DNA of 64,000 bases from positions 6,265,165 to 6,329,164 of the forward strand of contig OU696595.1 of assembly GCA_916048095.2 (NCBI GenBank), given 5' to 3'. Both the position numbers and the translations under genes were made by a program. The notes beneath the pieces were generated by a model that saw only the letters and a list, made by a program, of their open reading frames with translations, did not search any database and had not been told where the DNA came from. Position 1 is the first letter of the stretch. Each line of letters starts with the position of its first letter. Source of the stretch: Sacculina carcini. Lineage: Eukaryota; Arthropoda; Thecostraca; Sacculinidae. Of this stretch, positions 43,641 through 57,149 are shown one piece after another.

Positions 43641-44525
43641 ACACTTAGGGCACACTTAGGTAACACTTAGGGCACACTTAGGTAACACTTAGGTAACACT
43701 TGAGGCACACTTAGTTAACACTTAGGTAACACTTAGGTAACACTTAGGGCACACTTAGGCAACACTTAGGGCACACTTAGGTAACACTTAGGGCACACTT
43801 AGGTAACACTTAGGGCACACTTAGGGTACACTTAGGTAACACTTGAGGCACACTTAGTTAACACTTAGGGCACACTTAGGGCACACTTAGGGCATACTTA
43901 GGTAACACTTAGGTAACACTTAGGTAACACTTAGGTAACACTTAGGTAACACTTAGGGTACACTTAGTTAACACTTAGGGCACACTTAGGTAACACTCAG
44001 GTAACACTTAGGGCACACTTAGGGCACACTTAGGGCACACTTAGGTAACACTTGGGTTACACTTAGGTAACACTTAGGGTACACTTAGGTAACACTTAGG
44101 TAACACTTAGGTAACACTTAGGACACACTTAGGTAACACTTAGGTAACACTTAGGTAACACTTAGGGCACACTTAGGGCACACTTAGGTAACACTTAGGT
44201 ATCACTTAGGGCACACTTAGGTAACACTTAGGGCACACTTAGGTAACACTTAGGTAACACTTAGGTAACACTTAGGTAACACTTAGGGTACACTTAGTTA
44301 ACACTTAGGGCACACTTAGGTAACACTTAGGTAACACTTAGGGCACACTTAGGTAACACTTAGGGCACACTTAGGTAACACTTATGTAACACTTAGGTAA
44401 CACTTAGGTAACACTTAGGTAACACTTAGGGTACACTTAGGTAACACTTAGGGTACGCTTAGGTAACACTTAGGTAACACTTAGTTAACACTTAGGGCAC
44501 ACTTAGGTAACACTTAGGTAACACT
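42651..44525 (+). repeat. 1,870-bp tandem superunit, copy 1
   Basis: This 170-unit block repeats immediately. K at 43,241 and 43,890 match 45,111 and 45,760, and G at 44,451 matches 46,321, all 1,870 bp apart. The left edge is at about 42,650, where B-D-B-B faces B-A-A-B. I noticed only single-base differences: 43,111 is T where 44,981 is C, and 43,760 is C where 45,630 is T, each exchanging A and F units. It contains the fullest version of the common order: J-D ... F ... C-A-J-D-B-B-K ... C-D-B-A-N ... TTGGGTTAC ... L ... M ... C-D ... E ... C-A-G-A-A-D. Confidence 0.85.
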
Positions 44526-46405
44526 TAGGGCACACTTAGGGCACACTTAGGGCACACTTAGGTAACACTTAGGGCACACTTAGGTAACACTTAGGGCACA
44601 CTTAGGTAACACTTAGGGCACACTTAGGTAACACTTAGGGCACACTTAGGTAACACTTAGGTAACACTTGAGGCACACTTAGTTAACACTTAGGTAACAC
44701 TTAGGTAACACTTAGGGCACACTTAGGCAACACTTAGGTAACACTTAGGGCACACTTAGGTAACACTTAGGGCACACTTAGGGCACACTTAGGGCACACT
44801 TAGGGCACACTTAGGTAACACTTAGGGCACACTTAGGTAACACTTAGGGCACACTTAGGTAACACTTAGGGCACACTTAGGTAACACTTAGGGCACACTT
44901 AGGTAACACTTAGGTAACACTTGAGGCACACTTAGTTAACACTTAGGTAACACTTAGGTAACACTTAGGGCACACTTAGGCAACACTTAGGGCACACTTA
45001 GGTAACACTTAGGGCACACTTAGGTAACACTTAGGGCACACTTAGGGTACACTTAGGTAACACTTGAGGCACACTTAGTTAACACTTAGGGCACACTTAG
45101 GGCACACTTAGGGCATACTTAGGTAACACTTAGGTAACACTTAGGTAACACTTAGGTTACACTTAGGTAACACTTAGGGTACACTTAGGTAACACTTAGG
45201 TAACACTTAGGTAACACTTAGGTAACACTTAGGGCACACTTAGGCAACACTTAGGTAACACTTAGGTAACACTTAGGGCACACTTAGGTAACACTTAGGG
45301 CACACTTAGGGCACACTTAGGTAACACTTAGGGCACACTTAGGTAACACTTAGGTAACACTTAGGGCACACTTAGGCAACACTTAGGTAACACTTAGGGC
45401 ACACTTAGGTAACACTTAGGGCACACTTAGGGCACACTTAGGGCACACTTAGGGCACACTTAGGTAACACTTAGGGCACACTTAGGTAACACTTAGGGCA
45501 CACTTAGGTAACACTTAGGGCACACTTAGGTAACACTTAGGGCACACTTAGGTAACACTTAGGTAACACTTGAGGCACACTTAGTTAACACTTAGGTAAC
45601 ACTTAGGTAACACTTAGGGCACACTTAGGTAACACTTAGGGCACACTTAGGTAACACTTAGGGCACACTTAGGTAACACTTAGGGCACACTTAGGGTACA
45701 CTTAGGTAACACTTGAGGCACACTTAGTTAACACTTAGGGCACACTTAGGGCACACTTAGGGCATACTTAGGTAACACTTAGGTAACACTTAGGTAACAC
45801 TTAGGTAACACTTAGGTAACACTTAGGGTACACTTAGTTAACACTTAGGGCACACTTAGGTAACACTCAGGTAACACTTAGGGCACACTTAGGGCACACT
45901 TAGGGCACACTTAGGTAACACTTGGGTTACACTTAGGTAACACTTAGGGTACACTTAGGTAACACTTAGGTAACACTTAGGTAACACTTAGGACACACTT
46001 AGGTAACACTTAGGTAACACTTAGGTAACACTTAGGGCACACTTAGGGCACACTTAGGTAACACTTAGGTATCACTTAGGGCACACTTAGGTAACACTTA
46101 GGGCACACTTAGGTAACACTTAGGTAACACTTAGGTAACACTTAGGTAACACTTAGGGTACACTTAGTTAACACTTAGGGCACACTTAGGTAACACTTAG
46201 GTAACACTTAGGGCACACTTAGGTAACACTTAGGGCACACTTAGGTAACACTTATGTAACACTTAGGTAACACTTAGGTAACACTTAGGTAACACTTAGG
46301 GTACACTTAGGTAACACTTAGGGTACGCTTAGGTAACACTTAGGTAACACTTAGTTAACACTTAGGGCACACTTAGGTAACACTTAGGTAACACTTAGGG
46401 CACAC
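44526..46405 (+). repeat. 1,870-bp tandem superunit, copy 2
   Basis: Second copy of the block described at 42651-44525. The few differences noticed over about 1.9 kb make it one of the youngest duplications in the window. The match ends at about 46,410, where B-A-B faces B-B-B at 44,540. Past that point this copy resumes the D-B-A-A-B-A-B-A-E-A-H-E order also seen near 38.5 and 41.6 kb. Confidence 0.83.
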
Positions 46406-49400
46406 TTAGGTAACACTTAGGGCACACTTAGGTAACACTTATGTAACACTTAGGTAACATTTATGTAACACTTAGGTAACACTTAGGTAACACTTAGGTA
46501 ACACTTAGGTAACACTTAGGTAACACTTAGGGCACACTTAGGTAACACTTAGGGCACACTTAGGGCACACTTAGGTAACACTTAGGGCACACTTAGGTAA
46601 CACTTAGGGCACACTTAGGGCACACTTAGGTAACACTTAGGTAACACTTAGGGCACACTTAGGTAACACTTAGGGCACACTTAGGGCACACTTAGGGCAC
46701 ACTTAGGGCACACTTAGGTAACACTTAGGGCACACTTAGGTAACACTTAGGGCACACTTAGGTAACACTTAGGGCACACTTAGGTAACACTTAGGGCACA
46801 CTTAGGTAACACTTAGGTAACACTTAGGTAACACTTGAGGCACACTTAGTTAACACTTAGGTAACACTTAGGTAACACTTAGGGCACACTTAGGCAACAC
46901 TTAGGGCACACTTAGGTAACACTTAGGTAACACTTAGGGCACACTTAGGCAACACTTAGGTAACACTTAGGTAACACTTAGGGCACACTTAGGTAACACT
47001 TAGGGCACACTTAGGGCACACTTAGGGCACACTTAGGTAACACTTAGGGCACACTTAGGTAACACTTAGGGCACACTTAGGTAACACTTAGGGCACACTT
47101 AGGTAACACTTAGGGCACACTTAGGTAACACTTAGGTAACACTTGAGGCACACTTAGTTAACACTTAGGTAACACTTAGGTAACACTTAGGTAACACTTA
47201 GGTAACACTTAGGTAACACTTAGGTAACACTTAGGGCACACTTAGGTAACACTTAGGTAACACTTAGGTAACACTTAGGGCACACTTAGGTAACACTTAG
47301 GTAACACTTAGGCCACACTTAGGTAACACTTAGGTAACACTTAGGTAACACTTAGGTAACACTTAGGTAACACTTAGGGCACACTTAGGTAACACTTAGG
47401 TAACACTTAGGTAACACTTAGGTAACACTTAGGGCACACTTAGGCAACACTTAGGTAACACTTAGGTAACACTTAGGGCACACTTAGGTAACACTTAGGG
47501 CACACTTAGGGCACACTTAGGTAACACTTAGGGCACACTTAGGTAACACTTAGGTAACACTTAGGGCACACTTAGGCAACACTTAGGTAACACTTAGGGC
47601 ACACTTAGGTAACACTTAGGGCACACTTAGGGCACACTTAGGGCACACTTAGGGCACACTTAGGTAACACTTAGGGCACACTTAGGTAACACTTAGGGCA
47701 CACTTAGGTAACACTTAGGGCACACTTAGGTAACACTTAGGGCACACTTAGGTAACACTTAGGTAACACTTGAGGCACACTTAGTTAACACTTAGGTAAC
47801 ACTTAGGTAACACTTAGGGCACACTTAGGCAACACTTAGGGCACACTTAGGTAACACTTAGGGCACACTTAGGTAACACTTAGGGCACACTTAGGGTACA
47901 CTTAGGTAACACTTGAGGCACACTTAGTTAACACTTAGGGCACACTTAGGGCACACTTAGGGCATACTTAGGTAACACTTAGGTAACACTTAGGTAACAC
48001 TTAGGTAACACTTAGGTAACACTTAGGGCACACTTAGGCAACACTTAGGTAACACTTAGGGCACACTTAGGTAACACTTAGGGCACACTTAGGGCACACT
48101 TAGGGCACACTTAGGGCACACTTAGGTAACACTTAGGGCACACTTAGGTAACACTTAGGGCACACTTAGGTAACACTTAGGGCACACTTAGGTAACACTT
48201 AGGGCACACTTAGGTAACACTTAGGGCACACTTAGGTAACACTTAGGTAACACTTGAGGCACACTTAGTTAACACTTAGGTAACACTTAGGTAACACTTA
48301 GGGCACACTTAGGCAACACTTAGGGCACACTTAGGTAACACTTAGGGCACACTTAGGTAACACTTAGGGCACACTTAGGGTACACTTAGGTAACACTTGA
48401 GGCACACTTAGTTAACACTTAGGGCACACTTAGGGCACACTTAGGGCATACTTAGGTAACACTTAGGTAACACTTAGGTAACACTTAGGTAACACTTAGG
48501 TAACACTTAGGTAACACTTAGGGTACACTTAGTTAACACTTAGGGCACACTTAGGTAACACTCAGGTAACACTTAGGGCACACTTAGGGCACACTTAGGG
48601 TACACTTAGGTAACACTTGGGTTACACTTAGGTAACACTTAGGGTACACTTAGGTAACACTTAGGTAACACTTAGGTAACACTTAGGACACACTTAGGTA
48701 ACACTTAGGTAACACTTAGGTAACACTTAGGGCACACTTAGGGCACACTTAGGTAACACTTAGGTATCACTTAGGGCACACTTAGGTAACACTTAGGGCA
48801 CACTTAGGTAACACTTAGGTAACACTTAGGTAACACTTAGGTAACACTTAGGGTACACTTAGTTAACACTTAGGGCACACTTAGGTAACACTTAGGTAAC
48901 ACTTAGGGCACACTTAGGTAACACTTAGGGCACACTTAGGTAACACTTATGTAACACTTAGGTAACACTTAGGTAACACTTAGGTAACACTTAGGGTACA
49001 CTTAGGTAACACTTAGGGTACGCTTAGGTAACACTTAGGTAACACTTAGTTAACACTTAGGGCACACTTAGGTAACACTTAGGTAACACTTAGGGCACAC
49101 TTAGGTAACACTTATGTAACACTTAGGTAACACTTAGGTAACACTTAGGTAACACTTAGGGTACACTTAGGTAACACTTAGGGCACACTTAGGTAACACT
49201 TAGGGCACACTTAGGGAACACTTAGGTAACACTTGAGGCACGCTTAGTTAACACTTAGGGCACACTTAGGGCACACTTAGGGCATACTTAGGTAACACTT
49301 AGGTAACACTTAGGTAACACTTAGGTAACACTTACGTAACACTTAGGGTACACTTAGTTAACACTTAGGGCACACTTAGGTAACACTCAGGTAACACTTA

Positions 49401-49983
49401 GGGCACACTTAGGGCACACTTAGGGCACACTTAGGTAACACTTGGGTTACACTTAGGTAACACTTAGGGTACACTTAGGTAACACTTGGGTAACACTTAG
49501 GTAACACTTAGGACACACTTAGGTAACACTTAGGTAACACTTAGGTAACACTTAGGGCACACTTAGGGCACACTTAGGTAACACTTAGGTATCACTTAGG
49601 GCACACTTAGGTAACACTTAGGGCACACTTAGGTAACACTTAGGTAACACTTAGGTAACACTTAGGTAACACTTAGGGTACACTTAGTTAACACTTAGGG
49701 CACACTTAGGTAACACTTAGGTAACACTTAGGGCACACTTAGGTAACACTTAGGGCACACTTAGGTAACACTTATGTAACACTTAGGTAACACTTAGGTA
49801 ACACTTAGGTAACACTTAGGGTACACTTAGGTAACACTTAGGGTACGCTTAGGTAACACTTAGGTAACACTTAGTTAACACTTAGGGCACACTTAGGTAA
49901 CACTTAGGTAACACTTAGGGCACACTTAGGTAACACTTAGGGCACACTTAGGTAACACTTATGTAACACTTAGGTAACATTTA

Positions 49984-49994
49984 TGTAAAACTTA
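49984..49994 (+). repeat. TGTAAAACTTA marker unit (three copies, all right of 49 kb)
   Basis: This unit combines the T of class E with the AAA of class P and follows an H unit. It occurs at 49,984, 57,287 and 61,819 and I saw it nowhere else. The ACTTTGGG variant that follows 667-688 bp later has four copies, near 50.67, 57.95, 62.49 and 63.49 kb, also only on the right. Together they mark a lineage of blocks private to the right end of the window. Confidence 0.85.
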
Positions 49995-50401
49995 GGTAAC
50001 ACTTAGGTAACACTTAGGTAACACTTAGGTAACACTTAGGTAACACTTAGGGCACACTTAGGTAACACTTAGGGCACACTTAGGGCACACTTAGGTAACA
50101 CTTAGGGCACACTTAGGTAACACTTAGGTAACACTTAGGGCACACTTAGGCAACACTTAGGTAACACTTAGGGCACACTTAGGTAACACTTAGGGCACAC
50201 TTAGGGCACACTTAGGGCACACTTAGGGCACACTTAGGTAACACTTAGGGCACACTTAGGTAACACTTAGGGCACACTTAGGTAACACTTAGGGCACACT
50301 TAGGTAACACTTAGGGCACACTTAGGTAACACTTAGGTAACACTTGAGGCACACTTAGTTAACACTTAGGTAACACTTAGGTAACACTTAGGGCACACTT
50401 A

Positions 50402-50411
50402 GGCTCACTTA
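50402..50411 (+). repeat. 10-bp unit: the only register slip in the array
   Basis: This unit reads GGCTCACTTA, one base shorter than every neighbour. The equivalent unit in the sister block near 57.7 kb is a normal F unit, GGCAACACTTA, so this copy has lost one base with AA replaced by T. Unit starts are multiples of 11 before it and multiples of 11 plus 10 after it, through to the end of the window. The event postdates the 48.5/55.8-kb duplication. A consensus error at this spot is the main alternative. Confidence 0.9.
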
Positions 50412-51199
50412 GGGCACACTTAGGTAACACTTAGGGCACACTTAGGTAACACTTAGGGCACACTTAGGGTACACTTAGGTAACACTTGAGGCACACTTAG
50501 TTAACACTTAGGGCACACTTAGGGCACACTTAGGGCATACTTAGGTAACACTTAGGTAACACTTAGGTAACACTTAGGTAACACTTAGGTAACACTTAGG
50601 TAACACTTAGGTAACACTTAGGGTACACTTAGTTAACACTTAGGGCACACTTAGGTAACACTCAGGTAACACTTTGGGCACACTTAGGGCACACTTAGGG
50701 TACACTTAGGTAACACTTGGGTTACACTTAGGTAACACTTAGGGTACGCTTAGGTAACACTTAGGTAACACTTAGGTAACACTTAGGACACACTTAGGTA
50801 ACACTTAGGTAACACTTAGGTAACACTTAGGGCACACTTAGGGCACACTTAGGTAACACTTAGGTATCACTTAGGGCACACTTAGGTAACACTTAGGGCA
50901 CACTTAGGTAACACTTAGGGCACACTTAGGTAACACTTAGGTAACACTTGAGGCACACTTAGTTAACACTTAGGTAACACTTAGGTAACACTTAGGGCAC
51001 ACTTAGGCAACACTTAGGTAACACTTAGGGCACACTTAGGTAACACTTAGGGCACACTTAGGGCACACTTAGGGCACACTTAGGGCACACTTAGGTAACA
51101 CTTAGGGCACACTTATGTAACACTTAGGGCACACTTAGGTAACACTTAGGGCACACTTAGGTAACACTTAGGGCACACTTAGGTAACACTTAGGTAACA

Positions 51200-54050
51200 C
51201 TTGAGGCACACTTAGTTAACACTTAGGTAACACTTAGGTAACACTTAGGGCACACTTAGGCAACACTTAGGGCACACTTAGGTAACACTTAGGGCACACT
51301 TAGGTAACACTTAGGGCACACTTAGGGTACACTTAGGTAACACTTGAGGCACACTTAGTTAACACTTAGGGCACACTTAGGGCACACTTAGGGCATACTT
51401 AGGTAACACTTAGGTAACACTTAGGTAACACTTAGGTTACACTTAGGTAACACTTAGGGTACACTTAGGTAACACTTAGGTAACACTTAGGTAACACTTA
51501 GGTAACACTTAGGTAACACTTAGGGCACACTTAGGCAACACTTAGGTAACACTTAGGTAACACTTAGGGCACACTTAGGTAACACTTAGGGCACACTTAG
51601 GGCACACTTAGGTAACACTTAGGGCACACTTAGGTAACACTTAGGTAACACTTAGGGCACACTTAGGCAACACTTAGGTAACACTTAGGGCACACTTAGG
51701 TAACACTTAGGGCACACTTAGGGCACACTTAGGGCACACTTAGGGCACACTTAGGTAACACTTAGGGCACACTTAGGTAACACTTAGGGCACACTTAGGT
51801 AACACTTAGGGCACACTTAGGTAACACTTAGGGCACACTTAGGTAACACTTAGGTAACACTTGAGGCACACTTAGTTAACACTTAGGTAACACTTAGGTA
51901 ACACTTAGGGCACACTTAGGCAACACTTAGGGCACACTTAGGTAACACTTAGGGCACACTTAGGTAACACTTAGGGCACACTTAGGGTACACTTAGGTAA
52001 CACTTGAGGCACACTTAGTTAACACTTAGGGCACACTTAGGTAACACTTAGGTAACACTTAGGGCACACTTAGGTAACACTTAGGGCACACTTAGGTAAC
52101 ACTTATGTAACACTTAGGTAACACTTGGGTAACACTTAGGTAACACTTAGGGTACACTTAGGTAACACTTAGGGTACGCTTAGGTAACACTTAGGTAACA
52201 CTTAGTTAACACTTAGGGCACACTTAGGTAACACTTAGGTAACACTTAGGGCACACTTAGGTAACACTTAGGGCACACTTAGGTAACACTTATGTAACAC
52301 TTAGGTAACATTTATGTAACACTTAGGTAACACTTAGGTAACACTTAGGTAACACTTAGGTAACACTTAGGTAACACTTAGGGCACACTTAGGTAACACT
52401 TAGGGCACACTTAGGGCACACTTAGGTAACACTTAGGGCACACTTAGGTAACACTTAGGGCACACTTAGGGCACACTTAGGTAACACTTAGGTAACACTT
52501 AGGGCACACTTAGGTAACACTTAGGGCACACTTAGGGCACACTTAGGGCACACTTAGGGCACACTTAGGTAACACTTAGGTAACACTTAGGGCACACTTA
52601 GGCAACACTTAGGTAACACTTAGGGCACACTTAGGTAACACTTAGGGCACACTTAGGGCACACTTAGGGCACACTTAGGGCACACTTAGGTAACACTTAG
52701 GGCACACTTAGGTAACACTTAGGGCACACTTAGGTAACACTTAGGGCACACTTAGGTAACACTTAGGGCACACTTAGGTAACACTTAGGTAACACTTGAG
52801 GCACACTTAGTTAACACTTAGGTAACACTTAGGTAACACTTAGGGCACACTTAGGCAACACTTAGGGCACACTTAGGTAACACTTAGGGCACACTTAGGT
52901 AACACTTAGGGCACACTTAGGGTACACTTAGGTAACACTTGAGGCACACTTAGTTAACACTTAGGGCACACTTAGGGCACACTTAGGGCATACTTAGGTA
53001 ACACTTAGGTAACACTTAGGTAACACTTAGGTTACACTTAGGTAACACTTAGGGTACACTTAGGTAACACTTAGGTAACACTTAGGTAACACTTAGGTAA
53101 CACTTAGGTAACACTTAGGGCACACTTAGGCAACACTTAGGTAACACTTAGGTAACACTTAGGGCACACTTAGGTAACACTTAGGGCACACTTAGGGCAC
53201 ACTTAGGTAACACTTAGGGCACACTTAGGTAACACTTAGGTAACACTTAGGGCACACTTAGGTAACACTTAGGTAACACTTAGGGCACACTTAGTTAACA
53301 CTTAGGGCACACTTAGGGCACACTTAGGGCACACTTAGGGCACACTTAGGTAACACTTAGGGCACACTTAGGTAACACTTAGGGCACACTTAGGTAACAC
53401 TTAGGGCACACTTAGGTAACACTTAGGGCACACTTAGGTAACACTTAGGTAACACTTGAGGCACACTTAGTTAACACTTAGGTAACACTTAGGTAACACT
53501 TAGGGCACACTTAGGCAACACTTAGGTAACACTTAGGGCACACTTAGGTAACACTTAGGGCACACTTAGGGCACACTTAGGGCACACTTAGGGCACACTT
53601 AGGTAACACTTAGGGCACACTTAGGTAACACTTAGGGCACACTTAGGTAACACTTAGGGCACACTTAGGTAACACTTAGGGCACACTTAGGTAACACTTA
53701 GGTAACACTTGAGGCACACTTAGTTAACACTTAGGTAACACTTAGGTAACACTTAGGGCACACTTAGGCAACACTTAGGGCACACTTAGGTAACACTTAG
53801 GGCACACTTAGGTAACACTTAGGGCACACTTAGGGTACACTTAGGTAACACTTGAGGCACACTTAGTTAACACTTAGGGCACACTTAGGGCACACTTAGG
53901 GCATACTTAGGTAACACTTAGGTAACACTTAGGTAACACTTAGGTTACACTTAGGTAACACTTAGGGTACACTTAGGTAACACTTAGGTAACACTTAGGT
54001 AACACTTAGGTAACACTTAGGTAACACTTAGGTAACACTTAGGGCACACT
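51200..54050 (+). repeat. Third copy of the 3.1-kb superunit
   Basis: K units at 51,391, 52,986 and 53,899 have the same spacings (145 and 83 units) as those at 37,620/39,215/40,128 and 40,733/42,328/43,241. The G unit at 52,172 and the B-D-BBBB string near 53.29 kb also fall where expected, 13,771 bp from copy 1. Another B-D-BBBB string near 54.21 kb shows that this variant has spread once more locally. An unusual CTTGGGTAAC occurs near 52,127. Confidence 0.75.
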
Positions 54051-55570
54051 TAGGCAACACTTAGGTAACACTTAGGTAACACTTAGGGCACACTTAGGTA
54101 ACACTTAGGGCACACTTAGGGCACACTTAGGTAACACTTAGGGCACACTTAGGTAACACTTAGGTAACACTTAGGGCACACTTAGGCAACACTTAGGTAA
54201 CACTTAGGGCACACTTAGTTAACACTTAGGGCACACTTAGGGCACACTTAGGGCACACTTAGGGCACACTTAGGTAACACTTAGGGCACACTTAGGTAAC
54301 ACTTAGGGCACACTTAGGTAACACTTAGGGCACACTTAGGTAACACTTAGGGCACACTTAGGTAACACTTAGGTAACACTTGAGGCACACTTAGTTAACA
54401 CTTAGGTAACACTTAGGTAACACTTAGGGCACACTTAGGCAACACTTAGGTAACACTTAGGGCACACTTAGGTAACACTTAGGGCACACTTAGGGCACAC
54501 TTAGGGCACACTTAGGGCACACTTAGGTAACACTTAGGGCACACTTAGGTAACACTTAGGGCACACTTAGGTAACACTTAGGGCACACTTAGGTAACACT
54601 TAGGGCACACTTAGGTAACACTTAGGTAACACTTGAGGCACACTTAGTTAACACTTAGGTAACACTTAGGTAACACTTAGGGCACACTTAGGCAACACTT
54701 AGGGCACACTTAGGTAACACTTAGGGCACACTTAGGTAACACTTAGGGCACACTTAGGGTACACTTAGGTAACACTTGAGGCACACTTAGTTAACACTTA
54801 GGGCACACTTAGGGCACACTTAGGGCATACTTAGGTAACACTTAGGTAACACTTAGGTAACACTTAGGTTACACTTAGGTAACACTTAGGGTACACTTAG
54901 GTAACACTTAGGTAACACTTAGGTAACACTTAGGTAACACTTAGGGCACACTTAGGCAACACTTAGGTAACACTTAGGTAACACTTAGGGCACACTTAGG
55001 TAACACTTAGGGCACACTTAGGGCACACTTAGGTAACACTTAGGGCACACTTAGGTAACACTTAGGTAACACTTAGGGCACACTTAGGCAACACTTAGGT
55101 AACACTTAGGGCACACTTAGGTAACACTTAGGGCACACTTAGGGCACACTTAGGGCACACTTAGGGCACACTTAGGTAACACTTAGGGCACACTTAGGTA
55201 ACACTTAGGGCACACTTAGGTAACACTTAGGGCACACTTAGGTAACACTTAGGGCACACTTAGGTAACACTTAGGTAACACTTGAGGCACACTTAGTTAA
55301 CACTTAGGTAACACTTAGGTAACACTTAGGGCACACTTAGGCAACACTTAGGGCACACTTAGGTAACACTTAGGGCACACTTAGGTAACACTTAGGGCAC
55401 ACTTAGGGTACACTTAGGTAACACTTGAGGCACACTTAGTTAACACTTAGGGCACACTTAGGGCACACTTAGGGCATACTTAGGTAACACTTAGGTAACA
55501 CTTAGGTAACACTTAGGTAACACTTAGGTAACACTTAGGGTACACTTAGTTAACACTTAGGGCACACTTA

Positions 55571-55614
55571 GGTAACACTCAGGTAACACTTAGGTAACAC
55601 TTAGGCCACACTTA
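55571..55614 (+). repeat. Apparent recombination junction: N unit joined to GGCCAC block
   Basis: Here the C-D-B-A-N string is followed by A-A and then GGCCACACTTA at 55,604. At nearly all other copies N is followed by A-B-B-B. The GGCCAC unit otherwise occurs only at 21,593, 33,088 and 47,311, each inside a quite different unit order (A-B-A-A before it). The string then returns to C-D-B-A-N near 55.82 kb. This looks like a join between two block types by unequal exchange, in register. Confidence 0.7.
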
Positions 55615-57149
55615 GGTAACACTTAGGTAACACTTAGGTAACACTTAGGTAACACTTAGGTAACACTTAGGGCACACTTAGGTAACACTTAGGTAACACT
55701 TAGGTAACACTTAGGTAACACTTAGGGCACACTTAGGCAACACTTAGGTAACACTTAGGTAACACTTAGGTAACACTTAGGTAACACTTAGGGTACACTT
55801 AGGTAACACTTAGGTAACACTTAGGGTACACTTAGTTAACACTTAGGGCACACTTAGGTAACACTCAGGTAACACTTAGGGCACACTTAGGGCACACTTA
55901 GGGTACACTTAGGTAACACTTGGGTTACACTTAGGTAACACTTAGGGTACACTTAGGTAACACTTAGGTAACACTTAGGTAACACTTAGGACACACTTAG
56001 GTAACACTTAGGTAACACTTAGGTAACACTTAGGGCACACTTAGGGCACACTTAGGTAACACTTAGGTATCACTTAGGGCACACTTAGGTAACACTTAGG
56101 GCACACTTAGGTAACACTTAGGTAACACTTAGGTAACACTTAGGTAACACTTAGGGTACACTTAGTTAACACTTAGGGCACACTTAGGTAACACTTAGGT
56201 AACACTTAGGGCACACTTAGGTAACACTTAGGGCACACTTAGGTAACACTTATGTAACACTTAGGTAACACTTAGGTAACACTTAGGTAACACTTAGGGT
56301 ACACTTAGGTAACACTTAGGGTACGCTTAGGTAACACTTAGGTAACACTTAGTTAACACTTAGGGCACACTTAGGTAACACTTAGGTAACACTTAGGGCA
56401 CACTTAGGTAACACTTATGTAACACTTAGGTAACACTTAGGTAACACTTAGGTAACACTTAGGGTACACTTAGGTAACACTTAGGGCACACTTAGGTAAC
56501 ACTTAGGGCACACTTAGGGTACACTTAGGTAACACTTGAGGCACGCTTAGTTAACACTTAGGGCACACTTAGGGCACACTTAGGGCATACTTAGGTAACA
56601 CTTAGGTAACACTTAGGTAACACTTAGGTAACACTTACGTAACACTTAGGGTACACTTAGTTAACACTTAGGGCACACTTAGGTAACACTCAGGTAACAC
56701 TTAGGGCACACTTAGGGCACACTTAGGGCACACTTAGGTAACACTTGGGTTACACTTAGGTAACACTTAGGGTACACTTAGGTAACACTTGGGTAACACT
56801 TAGGTAACACTTAGGACACACTTAGGTAACACTTAGGTAACACTTAGGTAACACTTAGGGCACACTTAGGGCACACTTAGGTAACACTTAGGTATCACTT
56901 AGGGCACACTTAGGTAACACTTAGGGCACACTTAGGTAACACTTAGGTAACACTTAGGTAACACTTAGGTAACACTTAGGGTACACTTAGTTAACACTTA
57001 GGGCACACTTAGGTAACACTTAGGTAACACTTAGGGCACACTTAGGTAACACTTAGGGCACACTTAGGTAACACTTATGTAACACTTAGGTAACACTTAG
57101 GTAACACTTAGGTAACACTTAGGGTACACTTAGGTAACACTTAGGGTAC

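Larger units (their letters stand above)
48490..50915 (+). repeat. Block repeated at about 55790-58195
   Basis: About 2.4 kb recurs 7,303 bp downstream. Matching markers are N near 48.56/55.87 kb, a J unit carrying CACGC (from 49,235/56,538), CTTACGTAAC near 49,331/56,634, and TGTAAAACTTA at 49,984/57,287. The rare ACTTTGGG near 50,671/57,953 matches at a spacing of 7,282 bp. The change in spacing equals the private one-base loss at 50,402-50,411 plus a two-unit difference in the A-run before C-D. GGGAACACTTA near 49,214 is GGGTACACTTA in the other copy. Confidence 0.8.
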
